This document shows positions 6,502 to 12,016 of a stretch of 12,016 nt of DNA, piece by piece. The stretch is from an uncultured Holophagales bacterium. GTDB lineage: Bacteria > Acidobacteriota > Thermoanaerobaculia > UBA5066. The notes under the pieces are model-generated. The model did not search any database. It was given only the letters and a program-made list of their open reading frames with translations, and was not told where the DNA came from. Position numbers and translations under genes: made by a program. The stretch covers positions 1 to 12,016 of the forward strand of contig CALMDF010000541.1 in the NCBI GenBank assembly GCA_937864895.1. The letters run 5' to 3'. Position 1 is the first letter of the stretch. Every line of letters starts with the position of its first letter.

Positions 6502-7147
6502 ATTCCTCGTCGCGGGAGCGAGCGGGCTCGTGGGGAGGGCACTCGTGGGGCGGATGCTGGCGGACGAGGGCGGGCCCGGGGTCGTGGCGGTCGTGAGGCG
6601 GCCCCTCGGGATCGGCGACGCGCGGCTGACCGAGGTCGTGACCGACTTCGGGCAGGTCGCGAGTGCGCGCGTCCCTCCCGTCGGGACGGCGTTCTGCGCC
6701 CTCGGTACGACGATGGCAAAGGCCCGTTCGGAAGCCGCCTTTCGCGCGGTCGACCTCGACGCCGTGGCCGCCTTCGCCGGGCTCGCACGCCGGGCCGGGG
6801 CGAAGAGGTTTCTCCTCGTGAGCGCCCTCGGGGCCGACCCGCGCTCGAGGGTCTTCTACAACCGGGTGAAGGGTGAGGCCGAGGAGGCGGTGAAGGGCGC
6901 CGGCTTCGAGGGGTTGGCCGTGCTCCGCCCTTCGCTGCTCCTGGGGGATCGGCAGGAGAGCCGGCCTGCCGAGACGGTGGCCGTGGTCGCGTCGAGCCTC
7001 TTCTCGTGGGCCATGGCGGGCCCTCTGGCGAGGTGGAAGCCCGTCCCCGCCGAGTCCGTCGCCGCCGCGATGCTCGCCGTGGCGGGGGGTGTCCTCGAGG
7101 GCGTCCGGATCGTGGAAAACGACGAGATCCACCGTCTCGCCGCCTGA
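6479..7147 (+). CDS. YraR-like NAD(P)-binding Rossmann-fold protein
   Basis: 222-residue atypical short-chain dehydrogenase of the NAD(P)H-binding YraR/TIP30-like group. It shows the dinucleotide motif GASGLVGRAL at residues ~13-22, a CALGTTMAKARSE segment, then FLLVSALGADPRS, FYNRVKGEAEE (Tyr and Lys in the YxxxK arrangement) and LRPSLLLGDR, all matching E. coli YraR closely. Substrate and role of YraR are unknown. The start lies inside repeat copy 2, so the first residues MEKQDLTP are repeat-encoded, about six residues longer than the E. coli protein. No other in-frame start would keep the first beta strand. GAGGGG (6465-6470) provides a ribosome site 8 nt upstream. The gene overlaps the macrodomain stop as TAATG, making it third in the transposase-led unit, and is followed after 13 bp by repeat copy 3. 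The native start was probably replaced by the repeat. Confidence 0.88.
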   Translation: MEKQDLTPFLVAGASGLVGRALVGRMLADEGGPGVVAVVRRPLGIGDARLTEVVTDFGQVASARVPPVGTAFCALGTTMAKARSEAAFRAVDLDAVAAFAGLARRAGAKRFLLVSALGADPRSRVFYNRVKGEAEEAVKGAGFEGLAVLRPSLLLGDRQESRPAETVAVVASSLFSWAMAGPLARWKPVPAESVAAAMLAVAGGVLEGVRIVENDEIHRLAA

Positions 7148-7160
7148 TGGCGGGCGCGCC

Positions 7161-7188
7161 GTATAATAGAAAATCAAGACCTGACCCT
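7161..7188 (+). repeat. 28-bp transposase-associated repeat, copy 3
   Basis: Direct copy of copy 2 placed 13 bp after the yraR-like stop. It reads GTATAATAG and then the same AAATCAAGACCTGACCCT run, with differences from copy 1 only at positions 1, 4 and 28. It contains an exact TATAAT (7162-7167). The remaining 64 bp to the next gene hold only the ribosome site and nothing else recognisable. Confidence 0.87.
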
Positions 7189-7252
7189 ATCCGAAAGCCG
7201 GGATGCCGCTAGACTCGGCGGGAGCCCCCGAACGAACCAGAGGGAGAAACGC

Positions 7253-7987
7253 ATGTCGAGCGACATCCCCGGCACCCCTCCGGCGCCGCCCACGCCTCCC
7301 CTGCCCCCTCCTCCTCCGCCGTACGGCGGCCCGCCCGGGGCCGGCCTGCCGTGGGAGCGGAGGGCCGAGCTGGGCTTCCTGAACGCCTTCCTCGAGACGA
7401 TCAAGCTCTTCGTCACGAATCCGTCCGAGGCGTGGAGGCTGACGAAAGAGAAGGGCGACTACGCCGAGCCTCTCATCTTCGCGATCCTCGTCTCGTGGAT
7501 CGGGATCGCGGTCTCGAGCGTCTGGAGCGGCCTCTTCGGCCAGGCGTGGACGGCGTTCCTCCCTCCCGACATCAAGGAGAAGCTGGGCGGGGCCTTCGCC
7601 ACGAACACGGGCGCGCTCCTCATCCAGGTCGGCATCGCCCCGATCCTCGTCCTCGTCGGTCTCTTCGTCGGAGCGGCGATCTACCACGTCAGCTTCATGA
7701 TCGTCGGGGCCACGAAGGACTCGACCTCGGGCTTCGAGGGAACGTTCCGCGTCGTCTCCTATGCCTCGGTGTCGAACCTCGCGAACATCATTCCGTTCGT
7801 CGGCGGCCTGGCCGCCGTCGTCTGCAACCTCATCCTCATGGTGCTCGGAGCCGTCCGGATGCACCGGACGACTCAGGGCAAGGCCATCGCGGGCGTCCTG
7901 ATCCCGCTCGTCCTCTGCTGCGTCTGCATCGTCGCCGTCGTCGCGCTCGTCATCGGTGGCCTGGCAGCGGCCTTCGCGGGCCGCTGA
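7253..7987 (+). CDS. YIP1-family multi-pass membrane protein
   Basis: 244-residue membrane protein of the bacterial YIP1 family. The N-terminal ~32 residues are almost only Pro, Gly and Ala (PPTPPLPPPPPPYGGPPG), a likely disordered cytoplasmic tail. Residues ~34-62 form an amphipathic segment (FLNAFLETIKLFVTNPSEAW), the usual YIP1 entry with its NPSEAW-type motif. Hydrophobic helices follow at about 72-95, 120-148, 165-200 and 212-240, the last containing a CCVC cluster. The start is supported by AGGGAG (7241-7246) six nt before ATG. Function in bacteria is unknown; eukaryotic Yip1 acts in vesicle trafficking, which does not transfer. A DUF2752 gene follows at once, and the two could be co-transcribed. 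Confidence 0.82.
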   Translation: MSSDIPGTPPAPPTPPLPPPPPPYGGPPGAGLPWERRAELGFLNAFLETIKLFVTNPSEAWRLTKEKGDYAEPLIFAILVSWIGIAVSSVWSGLFGQAWTAFLPPDIKEKLGGAFATNTGALLIQVGIAPILVLVGLFVGAAIYHVSFMIVGATKDSTSGFEGTFRVVSYASVSNLANIIPFVGGLAAVVCNLILMVLGAVRMHRTTQGKAIAGVLIPLVLCCVCIVAVVALVIGGLAAAFAGR

Positions 7988-8003
7988 AGCTCCGAGAGTC
8001 GCG

Positions 8004-8423
8004 GTGAATGGGGCTGGAAAGGTGTCCGGGCGGCCTCCCGCCGTCCAGCTGGGGCTTCTCTGGGGGGCGGCCGCCATCTCGGCGGGCGCCCTCGCCCTCG
8101 TGGCGCCGGGCCTGCTCCGACGGGTCGCGCACGTCCTTCCGCCCTGCCCGCTGAACGCGCTCGCGGGGATTCCCTGCCCGGCGTGCGGGAGCGGACGGGC
8201 CACGCTCGCGCTCGCGCGGCTCGACCTCCCGGGGGCCTTCGCGTGGAACCCCCTCTTCACGGTCGCCGCGCTCGCGTTCGTCCTCGGCGGAGTCGCGGCG
8301 CTCGTCCTGTCGCTCACGGGGCGAGGCGTGAACGAGCCCCGGACGCTCCCCGGTCCGGCGCGCGCGGCCCTGGTCCTGGCCGTCGCCGCGAACTGGGTCT
8401 GGCTCTTCGTCGACGGGCGCTGA
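8004..8423 (+). CDS. DUF2752 small membrane protein
   Basis: About 139 residues, of unknown function. The family signature is CPLNALAGIPCPACGSGRA (Cys48, Cys58, Cys61), followed by LDLPGAFAWNPL, which is the standard DUF2752 core. Hydrophobic helices flank it at ~15-37, ~75-100 and ~112-130. The conserved cysteines could bind metal or form a disulfide, unproven. The start is uncertain: GTG at 8004 is chosen because GAGAG (7994-7998) lies five nt upstream and it clears the YIP1 stop; ATG at 7956 (inside the YIP1 gene) and GTG at 8022 are alternatives. It converges on the peptidase gene. Confidence 0.78.
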   Translation: MNGAGKVSGRPPAVQLGLLWGAAAISAGALALVAPGLLRRVAHVLPPCPLNALAGIPCPACGSGRATLALARLDLPGAFAWNPLFTVAALAFVLGGVAALVLSLTGRGVNEPRTLPGPARAALVLAVAANWVWLFVDGR

Positions 8424-8438
8424 GAAGCTCGACCCGTC
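8412..8438. terminator. Possible shared hairpin between convergent genes
   Basis: GACGGG (8412-8417) can pair with CCCGTC (8433-8438) across a 15-nt loop that holds the DUF2752 stop codon; the right arm runs into the peptidase stop. The stem is perfect but short, the loop is long and no T-run follows, so termination is only suggested by its position between convergent genes. Confidence 0.25.
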
Positions 8439-9429
8439 AGTTGACGAGAGGCGGGTCCCCGTCCTTCTTCCGGTCTTCGTCTGCCTCCGTGCCGGGGTCG
8501 TCGCCGTCCTCCGGGAGACCGGCCTCGAGCGTTCCGGCCCTCAGGGCGGCCCGCTCCTCCTCGGCCCAGGCCGCGAGGCGCGCCGCCCGCCTTCCCCTCG
8601 CCACCCGGACCGCCCAGGCCGCCAGGAGGACGATGGCGAACCAGACGACCGCGGTCGAGGTGAGGAGGGGGAGCCAGCGCTCGAGGCTCCTCCGGGATCT
8701 CCAGAAATTCGCCGACTCGTCGCGGAACTCGACCCCCGTGGCGCTCCGGAAGGCTTCCTCGAAGGGCATCCCGGCAGCCATCCAGCGGAGGACCCGCCGC
8801 GGGAAAGCGGGCCCGTGCCGGGCGACGAGGTCCCCGAAGAACGCCGAAGAGAGGGCGTACGCGCGGTTGGCGTCGCTGCGCCCCCCGTGGAAGAGACGGT
8901 CGACCTGGGCGAAGCGGAGGCGCTCGCCCGTCAGGACGGCGAGGGCCTCGCGGGCGTCGTCCTCGAGGACGCGCTCGCGTCCCGCGGCCATGGCCAGGCC
9001 CTCGTCGAACCAGCGGGGAACGGCGCGTCCCCCTGCCGCCCGGAAGGTCAGGACGTGGGCGACCTCGTGCCGGACGACGTCGGGGAGGCCGTCGTCCGGC
9101 CAGGTCGGCGTCCGGGTCGGGATGAGGACGACCGTCCCCGCCGGCGGGTCGGCGTACGCGACCGCCCAGGAGGGAGCGCGGCGGGCGAGGGCGCTTCCCT
9201 CGGGCGCGAGGAGGACGCGGACGTCCCCGGGGTCCCAGAGGCCCGTCAGCTCCATCGCCGGGAGGAAGGCCGTGGGGTCGAGGCGCTCCACCTCGCGGGC
9301 GTAGGCGGCGAGAGCAGGCGGCGCCTCGACGACGAGCCGCGGCGGGGCCGAAACGGCGACGGCGGCCCCGAGGAGGGCCGCCGTCCCGACCAGGAGCCGT
9401 GCGAGCCGTCTTTCCGTCAGCGCTTCCAC
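8437..9429 (-). CDS. Membrane-anchored peptidase MA-like zinc metalloprotease
   Basis: 330-residue predicted envelope gluzincin. An N-terminal hydrophobic segment (~10-28) acts as signal or anchor. The zinc site is H121-E-V-A-H125 in VVRHEVAHVLTF, followed 18 residues later by E143 in PRWFDEGLA, the arrangement of the peptidase MA-like family. A region preceding it (RVLLAPE, then TVVLIPTRTP) matches the family's beta-sheet part. A transmembrane helix at ~253-278 is followed by an RRAARLAAWAEEERAAL helix and an acidic, lysine-ending tail predicted to be cytoplasmic, giving a periplasmic catalytic domain. The substrate is unknown. GTG at 9429 is the only reasonable start and overlaps the end of the dehydrogenase gene by 13 bp, so co-transcription is likely, although no functional link to serine synthesis is evident. 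Confidence 0.82.
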   Translation of the reverse strand: MEALTERRLARLLVGTAALLGAAVAVSAPPRLVVEAPPALAAYAREVERLDPTAFLPAMELTGLWDPGDVRVLLAPEGSALARRAPSWAVAYADPPAGTVVLIPTRTPTWPDDGLPDVVRHEVAHVLTFRAAGGRAVPRWFDEGLAMAAGRERVLEDDAREALAVLTGERLRFAQVDRLFHGGRSDANRAYALSSAFFGDLVARHGPAFPRRVLRWMAAGMPFEEAFRSATGVEFRDESANFWRSRRSLERWLPLLTSTAVVWFAIVLLAAWAVRVARGRRAARLAAWAEEERAALRAGTLEAGLPEDGDDPGTEADEDRKKDGDPPLVN

Positions 9430-10292
9430 TTCTTCAGGATGTCGATGACGTTGTCTCCGATCCGGAGCAGGTTCTCCTTCGAGGAGCCGCCGATGTGGGG
9501 CGTCATGATGACGTTCGGGGCCTTGAGGAGCGGGCAGGACGGGTCCGGCGGGTCACTGTAGAAGACGTCCGTCGCGTAGGCCCGGACCTTTCCGCTCTCG
9601 AGCGCCTCGGCGAGGTCCTCCTCGACGACGACCTTCCCGCGCGCCGTGTTGACGATGATGACGCCGTCCTTCATCTTCGCGAAGGCGTGGCGGTCGAGCA
9701 TCCCCTTCGTCTCGGGCGTGAGCGGGAGGTGGATCGAGATGTAGTCGGAGAGGGCGAAGAGCTCGTCGTCGTCCTCCACCATGTCGGCGAGGGCGTGGTT
9801 CGAGATGTAGTGGTCGTGGGCGACGACCCTCATCCCGAAGGCGATGGCGCGGCGGGCGACCTCGGTGCCGATGAGGCCAGCGCCGAGAAGCCCGAGAGTC
9901 TTTCCGCAGAGCTCGGTCCGCTTCAGCTCCTTCTTCAGGAACTTCCCTTCCTTGATGCCGTTGTGCCCCTCGATGATCCGGTTCGGGACGGTGAGCATCA
10001 GGGCCATCGTCAGCTCGGCGACGGCGACGGACGAGGCGCGCGGGGTGTTCTTGACCTCGATGCCCCTGCCACGGGCCGCTTCGACGTCGATGTTGTCGAG
10101 GCCGACGCCCCCGCGGATGATCAGCTTCAGGTTCGGGGCGCCCGCGAGGTATTCCTTCGTGACCTTCGTCTTCGACCTGACGAGCAGGACCTCGGCTTCG
10201 GCGATCTTCGCCGGGTCCTGCGTGACCTCTCCGAACGGCGCGAGGCGGCCGGGGAGAGAGTCGTCGAAGGCGTCGGCGATGAGGATCTTCAT
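9417..10292 (-). CDS. serA: D-2-hydroxyacid dehydrogenase, probable D-3-phosphoglycerate dehydrogenase (short form)
   Basis: 291-residue NAD-dependent dehydrogenase; the likely reaction is oxidation of 3-phosphoglycerate to 3-phosphohydroxypyruvate, the first step of serine synthesis. The catalytic domain at both ends encloses a Rossmann domain with GAGLIG (137-142) and Asp160 for NAD preference. Substrate loop: RGGVGLDNID and NTPRASSVAVAE, typical of phosphoglycerate dehydrogenases. Catalytic Arg218 (NTARGKV) and His266 (TPHIGGS) are present, but the relay Glu usually found in DVFxxEP is Asp247 (DVFYSDPP). No ACT or ASB regulatory domain follows, so classical serine feedback is not expected. 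ATG at 10292 has an AGGAGG (10298-10303) five nt upstream, the best ribosome site in the window. Other D-2-hydroxyacid substrates cannot be excluded. Confidence 0.85.
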   Translation of the reverse strand: MKILIADAFDDSLPGRLAPFGEVTQDPAKIAEAEVLLVRSKTKVTKEYLAGAPNLKLIIRGGVGLDNIDVEAARGRGIEVKNTPRASSVAVAELTMALMLTVPNRIIEGHNGIKEGKFLKKELKRTELCGKTLGLLGAGLIGTEVARRAIAFGMRVVAHDHYISNHALADMVEDDDELFALSDYISIHLPLTPETKGMLDRHAFAKMKDGVIIVNTARGKVVVEEDLAEALESGKVRAYATDVFYSDPPDPSCPLLKAPNVIMTPHIGGSSKENLLRIGDNVIDILKKWKR

Positions 10293-10413
10293 CTCTTCCT
10301 CCTGACGGATTCGGGCGCCGGGGCGCCCCTTGGCATTCTAGGCCGTAAGGGGCGGCGGGGGCCGGCGGCGGCCGGGCCCCCTCCGGGGCGCACCGGCGCT
10401 ACCATCTCTTCCG
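10293..10413. promoter_or_regulatory. Divergent serA / proB intergenic region with two GC-rich inverted repeats
   Basis: 121 bp between two amino-acid biosynthesis genes read outward. It holds an inverted repeat GGGCGCC-GG-GGCGCCC (10313-10328) near the dehydrogenase ribosome site, and a longer hairpin of GGGGGCCGGC (10357-10366) with GCC plus GGCCCCC (10371-10381), ten pairs with one bulged G and a GGCG loop, ending 32 bp before the proB ATG. Between them is a minus-strand TAGAAT (10335-10340), a possible -10 for the dehydrogenase gene without a matching -35. No clear Shine-Dalgarno precedes proB. Regulatory meaning is inferred from position only. Confidence 0.35.
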
Positions 10414-11601
10414 ATGAGTCCTGAGACGACGTTTCCCCAGACCCACCTCGCCGAGGCGCGGGCGCGCGTCGCCGCGGCCCGCCGGGTCGTCGTCAAGGTC
10501 GGGACGAACGTCGTGATGAGAGACGACGGCGCCCCCGCCCTCGGGCGTCTCTACGGCCTGATCGAGGCGGTGGCCGGGGAGCGGCGGAAGGGGCGCGAGA
10601 TGGTCGTCGTCTCCTCCGGCGCGGTCGGACTCGGGGCGCAGCGGCTGGGCCTCGCGGGAAGGCCGAAGACTCTCGCCCTCAAGCAGGCCTGCGCCGCCAT
10701 CGGGCAGGGCCGGCTCATGTCGATCTGGTCCGAAGCCTTCGAGAAGCTGGGCGTGACCGCGGCGCAGGTCCTCCTGACGGAGGACGATTTCGCGAGCCGT
10801 TCCCGGTACCTCGCGCTGAAGGCGACCCTCGAGGAGCTCCTCTCGCTCGGCGTGGTCCCGGTCCTGAACGAGAACGACACCGTCGGGACGGCGGAGCTCG
10901 AAGCGGCGGCGGGCCACGTCTTCGGCGACAACGACAAGCTCTCGGCCCTCGTGGCGAGCAAGGTGGGGGCGGACCTTCTCGTCATCCTGTCGGACGTCGA
11001 CGGCCTCCACACGGCGAACCCGGCGCGCAGCCGCGCGGCGGCCCGGATCCCCGTCGTCGCCGAGGTGACGGCCGCGATCCGCGCCCTGGCCGAGGGGGCC
11101 GGGTCCCGCGGGCGGGGCGGGATGGCGACGAAGCTCGAGGCCGCCGCGATCGCCACGGCCTCCGGCGCCCTCGCGGTCGTCGCGAGCGGCCGCCGGCCCG
11201 GGGCCCTCGAGGAGGTCCTCGCGGGGGGCGACGTCGGGACGCTCTTCCTCCCGAAGCGCACGCTGACCGGGAAACGCCGCTGGATCGCCTGGGCGGCGCT
11301 CCCCGCCGGCGCGATCCACGTCAACGACGGCGCCCGCGCGGCGCTCGTCGCCGGGAAGGCCTCGCTCCTGCCGGCCGGCGTGACCCGTCTCGAGGGGGAG
11401 TTCGAGAAGGGCGACGTCGTGAGGATCCTCGGGAGCGACGGGGCGGAGTTCGCGCGCGGGCAGGTGAACTACGCCCGCGCCGACGCCGCGAGGCTCGTCG
11501 GCCACCGGTCGGGAGAGGGGCGAGCCGGGGTCCCGCGCGGCTACGACGCCCTCGTGACCCGGAACAACGTCGTCCTTCTCGAGCCGGCCGCCCGCGGATG
11601 A
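10414..11601 (+). CDS. proB: Glutamate 5-kinase ProB with C-terminal PUA domain
   Basis: 395-residue cytosolic kinase making gamma-glutamyl phosphate from glutamate and ATP, the first step of proline synthesis. The amino-acid-kinase domain occupies ~23-270: VVVKVGTN at the start (Lys28), VVSSGAVGLG, NENDTV (152-157), FGDNDKLSALVA, LSDVDGLHT and GRGGMATKLEAA, all family-specific. A PUA domain follows at ~290-385 (GAIHVNDGARAALV, then FEKGDVVRILG). Length is normal for ProB-PUA proteins (~370). The kinase domain is where proline feedback acts in known enzymes. No proA or obg is visible beside it, so the usual proBA operon is not present within the window. The start is set by the distance to the first beta strand; its ribosome site is poor. 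The stop overlaps the next start as ATGA. Confidence 0.96.
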   Translation: MSPETTFPQTHLAEARARVAAARRVVVKVGTNVVMRDDGAPALGRLYGLIEAVAGERRKGREMVVVSSGAVGLGAQRLGLAGRPKTLALKQACAAIGQGRLMSIWSEAFEKLGVTAAQVLLTEDDFASRSRYLALKATLEELLSLGVVPVLNENDTVGTAELEAAAGHVFGDNDKLSALVASKVGADLLVILSDVDGLHTANPARSRAAARIPVVAEVTAAIRALAEGAGSRGRGGMATKLEAAAIATASGALAVVASGRRPGALEEVLAGGDVGTLFLPKRTLTGKRRWIAWAALPAGAIHVNDGARAALVAGKASLLPAGVTRLEGEFEKGDVVRILGSDGAEFARGQVNYARADAARLVGHRSGEGRAGVPRGYDALVTRNNVVLLEPAARG

Positions 11602-12016
11602 CCCGGCGCCCGGCGCTCGTCGCGGCTCTCGGCCTCGCCCTGGTGGCGGCGCTCTGGGCGCTCAGGGTCGCCGTCCTCGCCGGGTATCCGGCCGTCGTCT
11701 CTCCCGACTGCGGAATCCGCCTCGCCATGGTCCAGTCGTACATGTCGGGCGGGAGCCTCGTGCGGGTCGACCGGCCCTCGCAGCTCCACCCTCTTCGCTT
11801 CGGCCTCGCGGAGCTCCCCTCGGGGACCTGGTACTTCTATCCGCCGCTCTTTCCTCTCCTCTCCGCCTTTCCCTACCGGGTCGCGGGCCTCCCGGGTCTC
11901 CTCGTCCTCCCGTTCGTCGCGGGGCTCCTCGCCTGCGGCCTGACGGCGGCGGCCGGCCGCCGGCTGGGCCTGGGGTCCTGGCCCGCGCTCGGACCGATCA
12001 CCGGTCTCGCCACGGC
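11598..12016 (+). CDS. Multi-pass membrane protein, N-terminal part, possibly GT-C glycosyltransferase-like
   Basis: The first ~139 codons are visible before the right edge. ATG at 11598 overlaps the proB stop (ATGA), suggesting co-transcription. The sequence opens with a hydrophobic helix (ALVAALGLALVAALWAL), then a polar loop SPDCGIRLAMVQSYMSGG, a GTWYFYPPLFPLLSAFPY segment, and further helices (LLVLPFVAGLLACGLTAA). An acidic residue in the first extracytoplasmic loop followed by a YPP-type segment before the next helix is reminiscent of GT-C lipid-linked sugar transferases, but too little is present to assign the family. It could equally be an uncharacterised membrane protein. No link to proline synthesis is evident. 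Confidence 0.6.
   Translation, partial: MTRRPALVAALGLALVAALWALRVAVLAGYPAVVSPDCGIRLAMVQSYMSGGSLVRVDRPSQLHPLRFGLAELPSGTWYFYPPLFPLLSAFPYRVAGLPGLLVLPFVAGLLACGLTAAAGRRLGLGSWPALGPITGLAT

Noticed and set aside
4935..7188. CRISPR-like array
   Set aside because: Three copies of a repeat are present, but spacers are whole genes of unequal size and one copy is inverted.
7956..8003. ATG at 7956 as start of the DUF2752 gene
   Set aside because: It would overlap the YIP1 gene by 32 bp without a clear ribosome site; GTG at 8004 is better placed, though not proven.

Overview
The window is 12 kb of dense, very GC-rich chromosomal DNA from a Gram-negative-type bacterium. Periplasmic proteins, an envelope metallopeptidase and a chromosomal class A beta-lactamase support this. 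GC content, gene mix and YIP1/DUF2752-type small membrane proteins would fit Acidobacteriota or a similar soil lineage, but that is an impression and no rRNA or marker gene fixes it. Thirteen protein genes are supported, two of them cut by the window edges. Gaps are short (longest about 120 bp). No tRNA, rRNA, CRISPR array or riboswitch was recognised.

Region 1 (1-2355): mgtE (magnesium channel, minus strand, C-terminus cut off at base 1) is divergent from a secreted class A, subclass A2-like beta-lactamase whose omega loop is unusual. Region 2 (2365-4864, minus strand): a three-gene ECF-type nickel/cobalt importer, CbiM/NikMN fusion, CbiQ and CbiO, with 4-bp stop/start overlaps. It converges on the beta-lactamase, and both stop codons lie inside one small hairpin.

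Region 3 (4935-7188) is the most unusual part. A REP-associated-type tyrosine transposase (Y1/HUH), a macro-domain ADP-ribose hydrolase and a YraR-like NAD(P)-binding protein run head to tail with stop/start overlaps TGATG and TAATG. Three copies of a 28-bp repeat bracket and divide them: one inverted copy upstream of the transposase and two direct copies on either side of yraR. The middle copy itself contains the stop codon of the macrodomain gene and the start codon of the yraR-like gene.

Region 4 (7253-9429): a YIP1-family membrane protein and a DUF2752 protein (plus strand) converge on a membrane-anchored peptidase-MA-like zinc protease. The protease gene overlaps the end of a phosphoglycerate-dehydrogenase-like gene (minus strand, to 10292). 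Region 5 (10414-12016): proB (glutamate 5-kinase with a PUA domain), divergent from the dehydrogenase across a hairpin-rich 121-bp gap, overlaps by ATGA a multi-pass membrane protein that is cut by the right edge.

Most of the window is ordinary housekeeping. The transposase-macrodomain-YraR array with its repeats is the one place where an undescribed mobile or domesticated arrangement is plausible.
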